Source: Actinomycetospora lemnae (lineage in GTDB: Bacteria; Actinomycetota; Actinomycetes; Mycobacteriales; Pseudonocardiaceae). From it: 64,000 bases of DNA. Below are positions 8,088 through 16,632 of this stretch, piece after piece. The stretch's first letter is position 1, and the number at the start of each line of letters is the position of its first letter. Below the pieces are notes generated by a model. The model was not told where the DNA came from. It saw nothing but the letters and a program-made list of their open reading frames with translations, and made no database searches. The stretch covers positions 62,001-126,000 of the forward strand of contig NZ_JAQZAO010000003.1 in assembly GCF_028737315.1 (NCBI RefSeq), given 5' to 3'. Both the position numbers and the translations under genes were made by a program.

Positions 8088-8119
8088 GGTGACGCCCGCC
8101 ACCCTCTGCGGGCGTCACC
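8088..8119 (+). promoter_or_regulatory. 12-bp perfect inverted repeat in the transporter leader
   Basis: GGTGACGCCCGC (8088-8099) and GCGGGCGTCACC (8108-8119) pair perfectly around an 8-nt loop, directly at the predicted transcription start and 16 bp before the GTG of the transporter gene. It may be an operator for the TetR protein of the cluster or an RNA hairpin controlling the leader. Confidence 0.5.
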
Positions 8120-8135
8120 ACGAAGGGAGACGACG

Positions 8136-9482
8136 GTGTCGTCCTCGGAATCACCAGCTCCGGCATCCACGGCCCCGGCCGCCGCTCCGGCCCCGCGGAT
8201 CTCGCCGCGCAGCGCCGCGGCCGCCGTCGCGATCTGCTTCGGCGCGATCGTCTTCGACGGCTACGACCTGATCGTCTACGGCTCGGCGGTGCCGGCGCTG
8301 CTGGCACACCCCGAGTGGGACATGACGCCGGCGCAGGTCGGCGCCATCGGGAGCTACGCCCTGCTCGGCATGTTCCTGGGCGCGATCACCGCGGGCACGC
8401 TCACCGACCGCTTCGGGCGTCGCCGGCTCTTCATCGTCGCCCTCACGTGGTTCTCGCTGATGATGCTGCTGGCCGCGCTCGCCCCGACGCCGTTCGCGCT
8501 GGGCGTCTTCCGGTTCCTCGGCGGGCTGGGCTTCGGCGGCATCCCGCCGACGGCCATCGCCCTCGTCATGGAGGTCGCGCCGGCCGCCCGCCGGCACATG
8601 ATCAACGGCCTGATGCTGTGCGGCTTCCCGCTCGGCGGTGTGCTCGCGGCGCTGCTCGCGCTGTTCCTGCTCGAGCCCGCCGGCTTCCGGGTGCTGTTCG
8701 CGGTGGGTGCGCTGCCGCTGGTCACGCTCGTCCCGCTCGCTCTCTGGCTGCTCCCCGAGTCGCCCGGCTTCGTCGCCCGAGCCGGACGCGCGGCCCGCGG
8801 ACAGGTCCGCGCCCTGTTCCGCGGCCGGGCCGCCGTGGCGACGCTGCTGTTCGTGGTCGCCAACTTCTGCGGCTTCCTGCTGGTCTTCGGCCTCAACACC
8901 TGGCTGCCGCAGCTCATGCGCGGCGCCGGCTACGCGCTGGGCTCGGCGCTGGCGTTCCTGCTGGTCCTCAACCTCGGCGCGATCGTCGGCGGGCTCGTCG
9001 GCTCATCCCTCGCCGATCGCTTCGGCAGCCGCTGGATCGCCACCACGCTGTTCGTGCTCGCGACGGCGTCGCTGCTGCTCATCGCGGTGCCGCTGCCGAC
9101 GGTCGTGCTGTACGCGCTGGTGTTCGTCGCCGGCGCGGCGACCACCGGCAACCAGATCGTCGTCTACGGCTACGTCGCCGCCCACCACCCGCTCGCAAGC
9201 CGAGCCACCGCGCTCGGGGTCAGCAGCGGCGTCGGCCGCCTCGGCGCCGTGACGGGCCCGGTCCTCGGCGGGGCGCTGCTCTCCGCCGGCGTCGGGCTCG
9301 GCGGCAACGTCGCGATCTTCGCGCTGGTGGCGGTCCTCGGTGCGCTCGCCTGCGCCCTGGTGCCCCGCGCGACCAGCACCGACGAACCCGCCGACGACCC
9401 CGCCGACGACCCCGCCCGCACCGCCCACGACACCGGCAGCCCGGGAGCGGCCCCGGCCCCGCCCGCCCGGGTCCAGGCCTGA
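8136..9482 (+). CDS. MFS aromatic-acid:H+ symporter (AAHS family)
   Basis: 448 residues with 12 membrane helices. The AAHS signature in helix 1 (FDGYDLIVYGSAVP) carries the Asp found in PcaK and BenK. The loop 2-3 motif is GTLTDRFGRRRLF, and the loop 8-9 repeat is SLADRFGSRW. It would import a benzoate-like acid with a proton. GTG start after AAGGGAG. The C-terminal tail is an Asp/Pro-rich hydrophilic stretch. First gene of an operon whose next members activate and hydroxylate an aromatic acid, so the likely cargo is salicylate, anthranilate or hydroxybenzoate (inference from context). Confidence 0.88.
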   Translation: MSSSESPAPASTAPAAAPAPRISPRSAAAAVAICFGAIVFDGYDLIVYGSAVPALLAHPEWDMTPAQVGAIGSYALLGMFLGAITAGTLTDRFGRRRLFIVALTWFSLMMLLAALAPTPFALGVFRFLGGLGFGGIPPTAIALVMEVAPAARRHMINGLMLCGFPLGGVLAALLALFLLEPAGFRVLFAVGALPLVTLVPLALWLLPESPGFVARAGRAARGQVRALFRGRAAVATLLFVVANFCGFLLVFGLNTWLPQLMRGAGYALGSALAFLLVLNLGAIVGGLVGSSLADRFGSRWIATTLFVLATASLLLIAVPLPTVVLYALVFVAGAATTGNQIVVYGYVAAHHPLASRATALGVSSGVGRLGAVTGPVLGGALLSAGVGLGGNVAIFALVAVLGALACALVPRATSTDEPADDPADDPARTAHDTGSPGAAPAPPARVQA

Positions 9483-9512
9483 CACCCGCGTCGACGGAGA
9501 GGAGGAGACACC

Positions 9513-11246
9513 ATGTCGGTCGAGGCCGCCCCGACAGCACCGACGACCCCGCCGGCCCGGACAGCCTTCACACAACCGCCCGCCTTGGCGTCACCGGCGT
9601 TCCGGCCCGAGCTCGCCGAGCGCTACCGGCGCGAGGGCCACTGGGGCGCCGAGCCCCTCGGCGAGGTCCTGCGCGCGGCGATGCGCCGCCGCCCCGAGCA
9701 CCCCGCGCTCGTCACGCCCGGGTCCCGCTGGACGTACCGCGACCTCGACGCGGCGAGCGACGCCGTCGCGGCCGGGCTGCTCACGCGCACCGCGCTCCGC
9801 CCGGGCGACCGGGTCGTGTTCCAGCTCGGGAACGTCGCCGAGACCGTCGTCGCGTACTACGGCGTGGTCAAGGCCGGCATCGTGCCCGTGTGCACGCTGC
9901 CCCAGCACGGCGTGCGCGAGATCGGGCTGCTCGCCGAGCACACCGGCGCGCGCGGCCACCTCGTGCAGGCCGACGTCCCCCGCCGTGACCTCGTCGCCGA
10001 GGGGCAGCGCCTGCAGGAGACCGTCGACGGGCTGGACACGCTGGTCGTCGTCCGCGGCGCCGCGCCGGCGGGTGCCGTGGCGTTCGACGAGCTGCTGGCC
10101 ACGGGCGCCGGGGAGGCCACGACGCTCCCGCGACCCGACCCCGACGACGTCGTCGCGTTCCAGCTCTCCGGCGGGACGACGGGCCTGCCCAAGGTCGCCC
10201 CGCGACGTCACCACGAGTACGCCTACAACTCCCTGGCCTGGGCCCGGGCCCTCGAGCTCGACGAGGACTCGGTGGTGATGCACCCGCTGCCGGTCATGCA
10301 CAACGCCGGGATCGCCGCGGCGCTGCAGCCCGCGCACCTCACGGGCGGGACCTTCGTGCTCGCGCCCGGCGCGGACGCCGAGACGGTGCTGGAGCTGGTC
10401 GAGCGCGAGCGCGTCACGGTCGTGCCCGTGGTGCCGCCCGCCGTCGCGATCCGCCTGCTCGACCACCCGCGGGCCCGCGACGCCGACCTCGGCAGCATCC
10501 GGCGTTTCGCCCTCGGCGGTCAGCGCCCGTCGGTCGAGCTGCTCGACCGCCTCGAGGCGGAGCTGGGCATCCCGACCCAGCAGATGTTCGGCATGGCCGA
10601 GGGGATGTTCCTGTACACGCCGCCGGAGAGCCCGCTGTGGGTGCGCCGGCACACCGTCGGCACGCCGATCTCGCCCGCCGACGAGGTGCGCGTGCTCGAC
10701 GTCGGCACCGACGACGAGGTCGCCGACGGCGAGCTGGGCGAGATGGCCTGCCGCGGGCCGTACACGATCCCCGGCTACCACCGGGCCGAGGCGCACAACA
10801 GGAACGCCTTCACCGCCGACGGCTTCTACCGCACCGGTGACCTCGTCACGCGCCACGTCGTCGACGGCGTCCCGTACTACGCGATCGACGGGCGGATCAA
10901 GGACGTCATCAACCGCGGGGCCGAGAAGATCCACGCGGAGGAGGTCGAGGAGCTGCTCGTGCGGCACCCGGCCGTCCACGGCGCCGCGCTCGTCGCCATG
11001 CCCGACGCCGTGCTCGGCGAGCGCATCTGCGCCTACGTCGTGCCGGCCGGCCCAGCGGGCACAGCGGCGCCGACCCTCGACGAGCTCACCGCGTTCCTGC
11101 TGGACCAGGGGCTCGCGCGGTTCAAGCTCCCGGAGCGGGTGGAGGCCGTCGCGGCGTTCCCGCTGACGTCGGTCGGCAAGGTCTCGAAGAAGGACCTGCG
11201 CGCGGACATCGCCGCCAAGCTCGAGCACGAGGGGAGCCCGTCGTGA
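9513..11246 (+). CDS. Aryl acid:AMP/CoA ligase (EntE/DhbE-like, SdgA/B-like)
   Basis: 577 residues, adenylate-forming superfamily. The ATP loop SGGTTGLPK (about 218-226) is followed by RRHHEYAYNSLAW, typical of dihydroxybenzoate/salicylate-AMP ligases rather than fatty-acid enzymes. Also visible are the YRTGDL motif and the C-terminal catalytic Lys region VGKVSKKDLR. It would adenylate a hydroxy- or aminobenzoate and pass it to CoA. The stop overlaps the next gene by 4 bp, so it is coupled to the salicylyl-CoA-hydroxylase-like flavoprotein. That pairing resembles the sdg genes that degrade salicylate via salicylyl-CoA and gentisate in Streptomyces. Substrate is inferred. Confidence 0.8.
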   Translation: MSVEAAPTAPTTPPARTAFTQPPALASPAFRPELAERYRREGHWGAEPLGEVLRAAMRRRPEHPALVTPGSRWTYRDLDAASDAVAAGLLTRTALRPGDRVVFQLGNVAETVVAYYGVVKAGIVPVCTLPQHGVREIGLLAEHTGARGHLVQADVPRRDLVAEGQRLQETVDGLDTLVVVRGAAPAGAVAFDELLATGAGEATTLPRPDPDDVVAFQLSGGTTGLPKVAPRRHHEYAYNSLAWARALELDEDSVVMHPLPVMHNAGIAAALQPAHLTGGTFVLAPGADAETVLELVERERVTVVPVVPPAVAIRLLDHPRARDADLGSIRRFALGGQRPSVELLDRLEAELGIPTQQMFGMAEGMFLYTPPESPLWVRRHTVGTPISPADEVRVLDVGTDDEVADGELGEMACRGPYTIPGYHRAEAHNRNAFTADGFYRTGDLVTRHVVDGVPYYAIDGRIKDVINRGAEKIHAEEVEELLVRHPAVHGAALVAMPDAVLGERICAYVVPAGPAGTAAPTLDELTAFLLDQGLARFKLPERVEAVAAFPLTSVGKVSKKDLRADIAAKLEHEGSPS

Positions 11247-12811
11247 GGGTGGACAGCGTCGCGGTGCTCGGCGGGGGACCGGCGGGCCTCTACGCCGCGC
11301 GCCTGCTCAAGCTCGCGCACCCCGCAGCGCGGGTCGTGGTGCACGAGCAGTCGACGCCGGCGACGACCTTCGGGTTCGGCGTCGCGATCGCCGCGCGGAC
11401 CCAGCGCAACCTCGAGGCCGCGGACCCGGCGACGCTCGCGGACATGCTCGCCGCCGGGCGCCCGCACGACATGCGGATGCTGGTGGGCGACCGGGAGGCG
11501 CGGGTGCACAACGGCGCGCTGATCGGCATCGCGCGCCCGGAGCTGCTGGCGATCCTCACCCGGCACGCGCAGGCGGCGGGCGTCGAGATCGAGCACGGGC
11601 GCCGCGTCGCGCTCGAGGAGCTGGACGCGGACCTCGTGGTGGTCGCCGACGGCGTCAACAGCCGCACGCGCACCGCGCTGGCCGACGCGCTCGGCGCGCA
11701 CGTCGACGTCGCCGGCGGGCTCTACCTCTGGGCGGGTGTCGGCGTCGCCCTCGACACGGCGATCTTCGCGCCCGCCACCACCGCGCACGGCACGTTCGTC
11801 ACGCACGCCTACCCCTACGCCGAGGGCCGCAGCACCTTCCTCGTCGAGACCGACGAGGCGACGTGGCGGGCGGCCGGGTTCGACGTCTCGACCGAGGAGA
11901 CGCCGCCCGACGCGTCGGACACCGCGTCGCTGGCGTACCTGTCGGACGCCTTCGCCGACCGGCTCGGCGGGCACCGCCTCATCGGCAACCGCACCCGCTG
12001 GCTGCGCTTCCGCACCGTGCACTGCGACCGGTGGACCCACGGCAACGTCGTGCTGCTCGGGGACGCCGCGCACACCGCGCACTACTCGGTCGGCTCGGGC
12101 ACCAAGCTCGCGATGGAGGACGCGATCGCGCTGGTCCGCGCGGTGCACGCCGCCGACGACCTGCCGGCCGCCCTGCGCACCTACGAGGCGGAGCGCCGGC
12201 CCCAGGTGGAGCGCCTCCAGGAGCTCGCGCGTCGCAGCCGGCTGTGGTGGGACTCGTTCCCGCAGCGCACGCACCTGCCGGTCGACCAGCTGATGGTCGC
12301 CTACATGACCCGCACGGGGAACGTCGACCTCACGCGCTTCGCGGGCACCAACCCGGACGTCGTGCGCCGCGGGCTCGCGGCCTACGCCGGCACCGCGGTC
12401 GACGCCCTGCACGACGACATCCTCGCGTGGGTGCTCGACCGGCCGCTCGAGCACGGCGGTCGACGCTGGGCCGGGCGGCTGCTCGACGCCGCCGAGCGGG
12501 AGCGGCTCTCGGCACCCCCCGGGGACGTCGTCGGCGACCTGGCCCGCGTCGAGGTCGACCTCGAGGACCCGTGGAGCGCCGAGGGCGACGTCCTGGTCAA
12601 GCGGCTGCACGACCTCGCCCAGCGCGGGTGGCGCGGGTTCTGGCTGACCGGGCCGGCGGCGCGCGGCGCCGTGCTGACCCGCCTCGACGTCGGCGAGCGG
12701 CTGCGCGAGGAGACCGGCGCGCTGGTCGTCGTCGAGGGGCCGCCCGACACCCTCGGCGACCTCGCCGCCGGCCTCGTGGCGGGGCGCACCGACCTCGTCT
12801 GCGCGGGGTAG
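11243..12811 (+). CDS. FAD monooxygenase, salicylyl-CoA 5-hydroxylase / anthraniloyl-CoA monooxygenase type
   Basis: 522 residues. N-terminal FAD fingerprint VLGGGPAGLYAARLLK (about 8-23), the VVADGVNSRTR segment near 135 and the second FAD motif GDAAHTAHYSVGSGTKLAMEDA near 272 place it in the aromatic hydroxylase family. The sequence resembles the hydroxylase part of 2-aminobenzoyl-CoA monooxygenase/reductase and SdgC. It lacks the C-terminal old-yellow-enzyme-like reductase domain of the about 780-residue bifunctional forms. The last 120 residues form a separate small region (GLVAGRTDLVCAG end). It would hydroxylate the aryl-CoA made by the preceding ligase. No ring-cleaving dioxygenase follows, so the product must be processed by genes elsewhere. 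Confidence 0.78.
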   Translation: MRVDSVAVLGGGPAGLYAARLLKLAHPAARVVVHEQSTPATTFGFGVAIAARTQRNLEAADPATLADMLAAGRPHDMRMLVGDREARVHNGALIGIARPELLAILTRHAQAAGVEIEHGRRVALEELDADLVVVADGVNSRTRTALADALGAHVDVAGGLYLWAGVGVALDTAIFAPATTAHGTFVTHAYPYAEGRSTFLVETDEATWRAAGFDVSTEETPPDASDTASLAYLSDAFADRLGGHRLIGNRTRWLRFRTVHCDRWTHGNVVLLGDAAHTAHYSVGSGTKLAMEDAIALVRAVHAADDLPAALRTYEAERRPQVERLQELARRSRLWWDSFPQRTHLPVDQLMVAYMTRTGNVDLTRFAGTNPDVVRRGLAAYAGTAVDALHDDILAWVLDRPLEHGGRRWAGRLLDAAERERLSAPPGDVVGDLARVEVDLEDPWSAEGDVLVKRLHDLAQRGWRGFWLTGPAARGAVLTRLDVGERLREETGALVVVEGPPDTLGDLAAGLVAGRTDLVCAG

Positions 12812-12865
12812 GGCGCCGACGGGCACGATGGGGCGGTCCAGGGTCGCGCGGCGCCGGGGGTGGGG

Positions 12866-13591
12866 ATGGCACGGCAACAGAGCCGCCGACGGCTGGTGGC
12901 CGACGAGCTGCTGGAGCACGCGGGCCGGCTGTTCGCGACCAAGGGCTACGCGAACACGTCGTTCCAGGACATCGCCGACGCCATGGGCGTGAGCCGGCCC
13001 GCGCTCTACCACTACGTCAGCAACAAGGAGGAGATCCTCGCCGCGCTCGTCCGCGACGTCCTCGAGCGCGTCGTGGAGATCCTCGAGGAGTCCGCGGCGC
13101 GCGAGGACCTCGACGCCGGCGAGCGCGTCGAGCTCGCGCTGCGCCGCATCGTGGTGAACAACGCCCACCACACGTCGCGCTTCCGGCTGCTCGACCGCAG
13201 CGAGCCCGACCTGCCCGAGGAGATCGCCGAGGTGCACCGCGCGGCCCGGCGCCGCGTGCTGCACCTGCTCACCGGGATGATCGAGACGGCCGTGGCGGCG
13301 GGGCACTTCCGGCCCCTGCCCGCGCGGACCGTCGCGCTCGCGATGCTGGGCACCGCGAACTGGGTCGCCTGGTGGTACCGCCCGGACCACGACGGCGACG
13401 CCGACGCGGTCGCCGACGTGCTCGTGGACGTCGCGCTCTCCGGGGTCCGCCGGCACGAGGGCCGGCAGGTCGAGGGCGGCCCGTGGGCGGCGCTGGCGCT
13501 GCTGCGCGAGGACATCAGCCACCTCGAGACGGCGATGACGAGCGCGCTGCGCAGCCGCGACGGCGACGACGAGGGTGGGGACGGGGCCTGA
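12866..13591 (+). CDS. TetR-family transcriptional regulator
   Basis: 241 residues. The HTH is at about 22-55 (GYANTSFQDIADAMGVSRPALYHYVSNKEEIL), with a TetR_C-like helical ligand domain following. ATG at 12866 is preferred over GTG at 12860 because GGGGG lies 5 nt upstream. It follows the flavoprotein gene by 54 bp on the same strand and is likely the ligand-responsive repressor of the aromatic-acid operon, acting at the inverted repeats near 8047-8119 (inference). The C-terminus is acidic and Gly-rich. Confidence 0.88.
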   Translation: MARQQSRRRLVADELLEHAGRLFATKGYANTSFQDIADAMGVSRPALYHYVSNKEEILAALVRDVLERVVEILEESAAREDLDAGERVELALRRIVVNNAHHTSRFRLLDRSEPDLPEEIAEVHRAARRRVLHLLTGMIETAVAAGHFRPLPARTVALAMLGTANWVAWWYRPDHDGDADAVADVLVDVALSGVRRHEGRQVEGGPWAALALLREDISHLETAMTSALRSRDGDDEGGDGA

Positions 13592-13610
13592 GGCGCGCCA
13601 TACTCCGGCC

Positions 13611-13961
13611 GTGGCGTACGACACCGAGCTCGCCGAGCGGCTGCGCGCCCTGCTGGCGGCGCACGACGACCTCACCGAGAAGCGGATGTTCGGCGGCCAG
13701 GCGTTCCTGCTGGGCGGGCACATGACCGTGTGCGCGAGCAGCCGGGGCGTGCTCATGGTGCGGGTCGACCCGGCACGCGCCGACGTGCTGCTCGAGCGCC
13801 CGGGGGCCGGCCCCATGGAGATGCGGGGGCGTGAGCTGCGGGGCTGGCTCGACGTCGAGGGCGAGCTCGACGACGCCGCGCTGCAGGGCTGGGTCGGCGA
13901 GGGCGTCGCCTACGTGCGGTCGCTACCGCGCAAGGAGCCGCCCAAGGAGTCGTCCAGGTAG
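13611..13961 (+). CDS. TfoX/Sxy N-terminal domain protein
   Basis: 116 residues matching the TfoX N-terminal domain: AERLRALLAAHDDLTEKRMFGGQAFLLGGHMTVC, then a LMVRVDP strand and a GREL-RGWLDVE segment. Stand-alone actinobacterial members are small proteins of unknown function. The competence role of Sxy does not transfer. GTG at 13611 was chosen as the start of the recognisable domain. Its last 52 bp overlap the 3' end of menE on the other strand, an unusually long convergent overlap. Confidence 0.8.
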   Translation: MAYDTELAERLRALLAAHDDLTEKRMFGGQAFLLGGHMTVCASSRGVLMVRVDPARADVLLERPGAGPMEMRGRELRGWLDVEGELDDAALQGWVGEGVAYVRSLPRKEPPKESSR

Positions 13962-15073
13962 GTCCGCAGCGCCGCCCGGTCGGGCTTGCCGATCCCGCGC
14001 AGCGGCAGGGCGTCGAGCACGGTCACCGCGCGCGGCGCCGCCCGCCCGAGACCCGGGGCCACCGCGGCCCGCAGCGCCTCGCCGTCGAGCCCGTCGCCGA
14101 CGACGGCGGCCACCACGCGCGCGCCCCACTCCGGGTCGGGCACCCCGACGACGCACGCCTCGCGCACCCCGTCCTGGGCGAGCAGGGCGCGCTCGACGGT
14201 GGCGGGCGCGACGTTCTCGCCGCCGGTGACGATGACGTCGTCGGCGCGTCCGAGGACCGCGAGGCGACCGTCGGGGGACCAGGCGCCGAGGTCGTTGGTG
14301 CGGAAGCCGTCTCCCGTGAACGCCGCGCGGTCGGCCTCGGACACCGCCCCCCGATAGCCCGCCGCGACCGTCGCCCCGCCGAGCACGATGCGCCCGTCGG
14401 GCTCGAGGTCCACGGTGACACCGTCGAGCGGGCGGCCGTCGTAGACACAGCCGCCGCAGGTCTCGCTCATGCCGTACGTGGTGACGAGCGGGACCCCCGC
14501 GGCCCGCGCCCGCTCGAACAGCGCGACGTCCGCGGCGGCGCCGCCCAGCAGCACGGCGGTGAACGACCGCAGCGCGTCGAGGACGTCGCCGCCCGCGTCG
14601 AGCAGGCGCACGAGCTGGGTGGGCACGAGGGAGGTGTAGGCGGCGCCGGCCTCTCCGGTCAGCGCGGCGAAGGCGTCGGGGCGGAAGCCCTCGCGCAGGT
14701 CCATCGCCGCCGCAGGCCGGCCGGCGTGCGCGGAGCGCAGCAGCACCTGCAGGCCCGCGACGTGGTGGGCGGGCAGCGCGAGCAGCCAGCGCCCGGGCGG
14801 GCCGATCCGCCGGGACGTCGCGTCGGCCGAGGCGCGCAGGGCGCTCGCCGGGAGCAGCACGGCCTTGGCGTCGCCGGTGGAGCCCGTGGTCGTCACGATC
14901 GCCGCGACGTCGTCGTCGACGGGGGCGAGGAGATCGGACGCGGGGGGCGGCTCGCCCGGCCCGGTCGGCAGCACCGCGGGGCCCTCGCCGTCGAGCGCGG
15001 CGGCCGCGAGCTCGGCGAGGCGGGCGGCGGCCTGCGGGCTCCCGTCGGTCGGGACCGGCTCCACGGCGCGCAC
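13910..15073 (-). CDS. menE: o-Succinylbenzoate-CoA ligase
   Basis: 387 residues, short adenylate-forming enzyme. Motifs: TTGSTGDAKAVLLP (ATP loop, near 75), ALPAHHVAG, TTYGMSETCGG, LGRADDVIVTGGENV and the C-terminal catalytic Lys in LRGIGKPDRAAL. MenE makes o-succinylbenzoyl-CoA, the substrate of MenB. Actinobacterial MenE proteins are short, as here. The GTG at 15073 is only 18 bp from the divergent menC ATG, and a TACCCT -10 ends seven bases before it, so the mRNA is probably leaderless. The gene ends within the TfoX-like gene on the opposite strand. Confidence 0.95.
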   Translation of the reverse strand: MRAVEPVPTDGSPQAAARLAELAAAALDGEGPAVLPTGPGEPPPASDLLAPVDDDVAAIVTTTGSTGDAKAVLLPASALRASADATSRRIGPPGRWLLALPAHHVAGLQVLLRSAHAGRPAAAMDLREGFRPDAFAALTGEAGAAYTSLVPTQLVRLLDAGGDVLDALRSFTAVLLGGAAADVALFERARAAGVPLVTTYGMSETCGGCVYDGRPLDGVTVDLEPDGRIVLGGATVAAGYRGAVSEADRAAFTGDGFRTNDLGAWSPDGRLAVLGRADDVIVTGGENVAPATVERALLAQDGVREACVVGVPDPEWGARVVAAVVGDGLDGEALRAAVAPGLGRAAPRAVTVLDALPLRGIGKPDRAALRTYLDDSLGGSLRGSDRT

Positions 15074-15078
15074 CGATC

Positions 15079-15085
15079 TAGGGTA
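15079..15085. promoter_or_regulatory. Symmetric -10 (TANNNTA) shared by divergent menE and menC
   Basis: TAGGGTA reads as TAGGGT for menC and TACCCT for menE. Counting -7 from the end of each hexamer puts +1 at 15091 for menC (ATG 15092) and at 15073 for menE (the G of GTG). The entire intergenic region is 18 bp, so each -35 lies inside the other gene. Confidence 0.6.
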
Positions 15086-15091
15086 GGCGCG

Positions 15092-16045
15092 ATGAGCGGC
15101 GTCTCCGTGGTCGCGCTGCCGATGCGCACCCGGTTCCGGGGGATCACGACGCGCGAGCTGGCGCTGGTCGAGGGCCCGGCGGGGTGGGGCGAGTTCTGCC
15201 CGTTCGTCGAGTACGACGACGCCGAGGCGCTCGCCTGGTGGCGCTGCGCGCGCGAGGCCGCGCACGACGGCTGGCCCGCGCCGGTGCGGGAGCGGGTCGA
15301 GGTCAACACCACCGTGCCGGCGGTCGGTCCGGAGGACGCGCACCGGATGGTGCGCGCCTCCGGCGCCCGCACGGCCAAGGTCAAGGTGGCCGAGAAGGGG
15401 CAGGACGCGGGCCAGGACCTCGCCCGCGTCGAGGCCGTCCGCGACGCGCTGGGCCCGGACGGGCGGGTGCGGGTGGACGCGAACGGCGGCTGGGACGTCG
15501 ACGGCGCCGTCGCCGCGATCACCGCGCTGGCGCGGGCCGCGGGCGGGCTGGAGTACGTGGAGCAGCCGTGCGCGTCGGTCGACGAGCTGGCCGCGGTGCG
15601 CCGGCGGGTCGACGTGCCGGTGGCCGCCGACGAGTCGATCCGCCGGGCCGAGGACCCGCTGCGCGTCGCCCGCGCCGGGGCCGCCGACGTGGCGGTGCTC
15701 AAGGTGGCACCGCTCGGCGGGGTGCGCGCGGCGCTGCGGGTGGCCGAGGAGATCGGGCTGCCGTGCGTCGTGTCGTCGGCGGTGGAGAGCTCGGTGGGCC
15801 TCGCGGCCGGGCTCGCGCTCGCCGGCGCGCTGCCGGAGCTGCCGTACGCGTGCGGGCTGGGCACCGCCGACCTGCTCGCGGGCGACGTCGTCACCACGCC
15901 GCTGCACCCCGCCGCCGGGGTCCTCGACGTCCCGCGCCGCCCGCCGGAGCCCGACCCGGCCCTGCTCGCGCGCTACGCCGCGGACCCCGACACCCGCGAC
16001 CGGTGGACCGCGCGCCTCGCCCGGGTACAGGCACGCGAGAGCTGA
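15092..16045 (+). CDS. menC: o-Succinylbenzoate synthase
   Basis: 317 residues, enolase superfamily. MenC dehydrates SHCHC to o-succinylbenzoate. Catalytic elements are visible: the KxK pair (AKVKVAEKG), metal ligands in RVDANGGWD, EQPC and AADESIR, and the last Lys in VLKVAPLGG. The FCPFVEYDD segment near the N-terminus is typical of actinobacterial MenC. It supplies the substrate of MenE, encoded divergently next to it. ATG chosen as the first codon of the conserved N-terminus; it sits at the predicted transcription start. Confidence 0.95.
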   Translation: MSGVSVVALPMRTRFRGITTRELALVEGPAGWGEFCPFVEYDDAEALAWWRCAREAAHDGWPAPVRERVEVNTTVPAVGPEDAHRMVRASGARTAKVKVAEKGQDAGQDLARVEAVRDALGPDGRVRVDANGGWDVDGAVAAITALARAAGGLEYVEQPCASVDELAAVRRRVDVPVAADESIRRAEDPLRVARAGAADVAVLKVAPLGGVRAALRVAEEIGLPCVVSSAVESSVGLAAGLALAGALPELPYACGLGTADLLAGDVVTTPLHPAAGVLDVPRRPPEPDPALLARYAADPDTRDRWTARLARVQARES

Positions 16046-16105
16046 GGACAGTGACGTCCGGCCACCCCCCCGCAGCAGTCCCGCAGCAGTGAGGAGCACG
16101 CGGAG

Positions 16106-16558
16106 ATGACGGACAAGGACGACCGCCTCGAGGCCGGCCGCGACATCGTGCGCGCGAAGGAGGCCCGCGGCGTCAGCTGGGCCGAGCTCGCGAAGGCACT
16201 GGACCGGTCGCTGGTGTGGACGACGTCGGCGCTGCTCGGGCAGCAGCCGCTGGACGCCGAGCAGGCGCGCACGATCGGCGACCTGCTCGACCTCGACGAC
16301 GAGACCGTCGACGCGCTGACCCTGCCGCCGGTGCGCGGCGACCTCGCCCACGACCCGACCGAGCCGGTGACCTACCGCCTGCAGGAAGCCCTGCAGGTCT
16401 ACGGCACGAGCATCCACGAGCTCATCCGCGAGGAGTTCGGCGACGGCATCATGAGCGCCATCGACTTCACCCTCGACCTCGAGCGCGTCGAGGACCCCAA
16501 GGGCGACCGGGTGAAGCTGACGTTCAACGGCAAGTTCCTGCCGTACAAGGTCTGGTAG
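16106..16558 (+). CDS. cynS: Cyanate hydratase (cyanase)
   Basis: 150 residues (E. coli enzyme 156). Cyanase turns cyanate plus bicarbonate into ammonia and CO2. The helical N-terminal domain (RAKEARGVSWAELAKALDRS) and the catalytic C-terminal domain are both present. R91, E94 and S117 correspond to the catalytic Arg96, Glu99 and Ser122 of the decameric E. coli enzyme (context YRLQEALQVYGTSIHELI and GDGIMSAIDF). No CynT carbonic anhydrase or CynR is adjacent. An 11-bp direct repeat (CCGCAGCAGT twice, 16070-16090) lies just before the ATG. With NarK, siroheme genes and Nit1C nearby it fits a nitrogen-scavenging block. Confidence 0.96.
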   Translation: MTDKDDRLEAGRDIVRAKEARGVSWAELAKALDRSLVWTTSALLGQQPLDAEQARTIGDLLDLDDETVDALTLPPVRGDLAHDPTEPVTYRLQEALQVYGTSIHELIREEFGDGIMSAIDFTLDLERVEDPKGDRVKLTFNGKFLPYKVW

Positions 16559-16632
16559 GGACCGAGCTGGACCCTGACGTGGGCCGACACGCCGGGTCGG
16601 GCTGAAGGGGTCGCTCCCCGCGCGCGAGTAGC

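Noticed and set aside
5628-16045. A contiguous menaquinone operon
   Set aside because: menB and menE/menC are 7 kb apart on different units with unrelated genes between; no menD or menF was seen.
16070-16090. CCGCAGCAGT direct repeat before cyanase as an operator
   Set aside because: It abuts the ribosome-binding region, has no dyad, and may be simple slippage; no further copies were seen.
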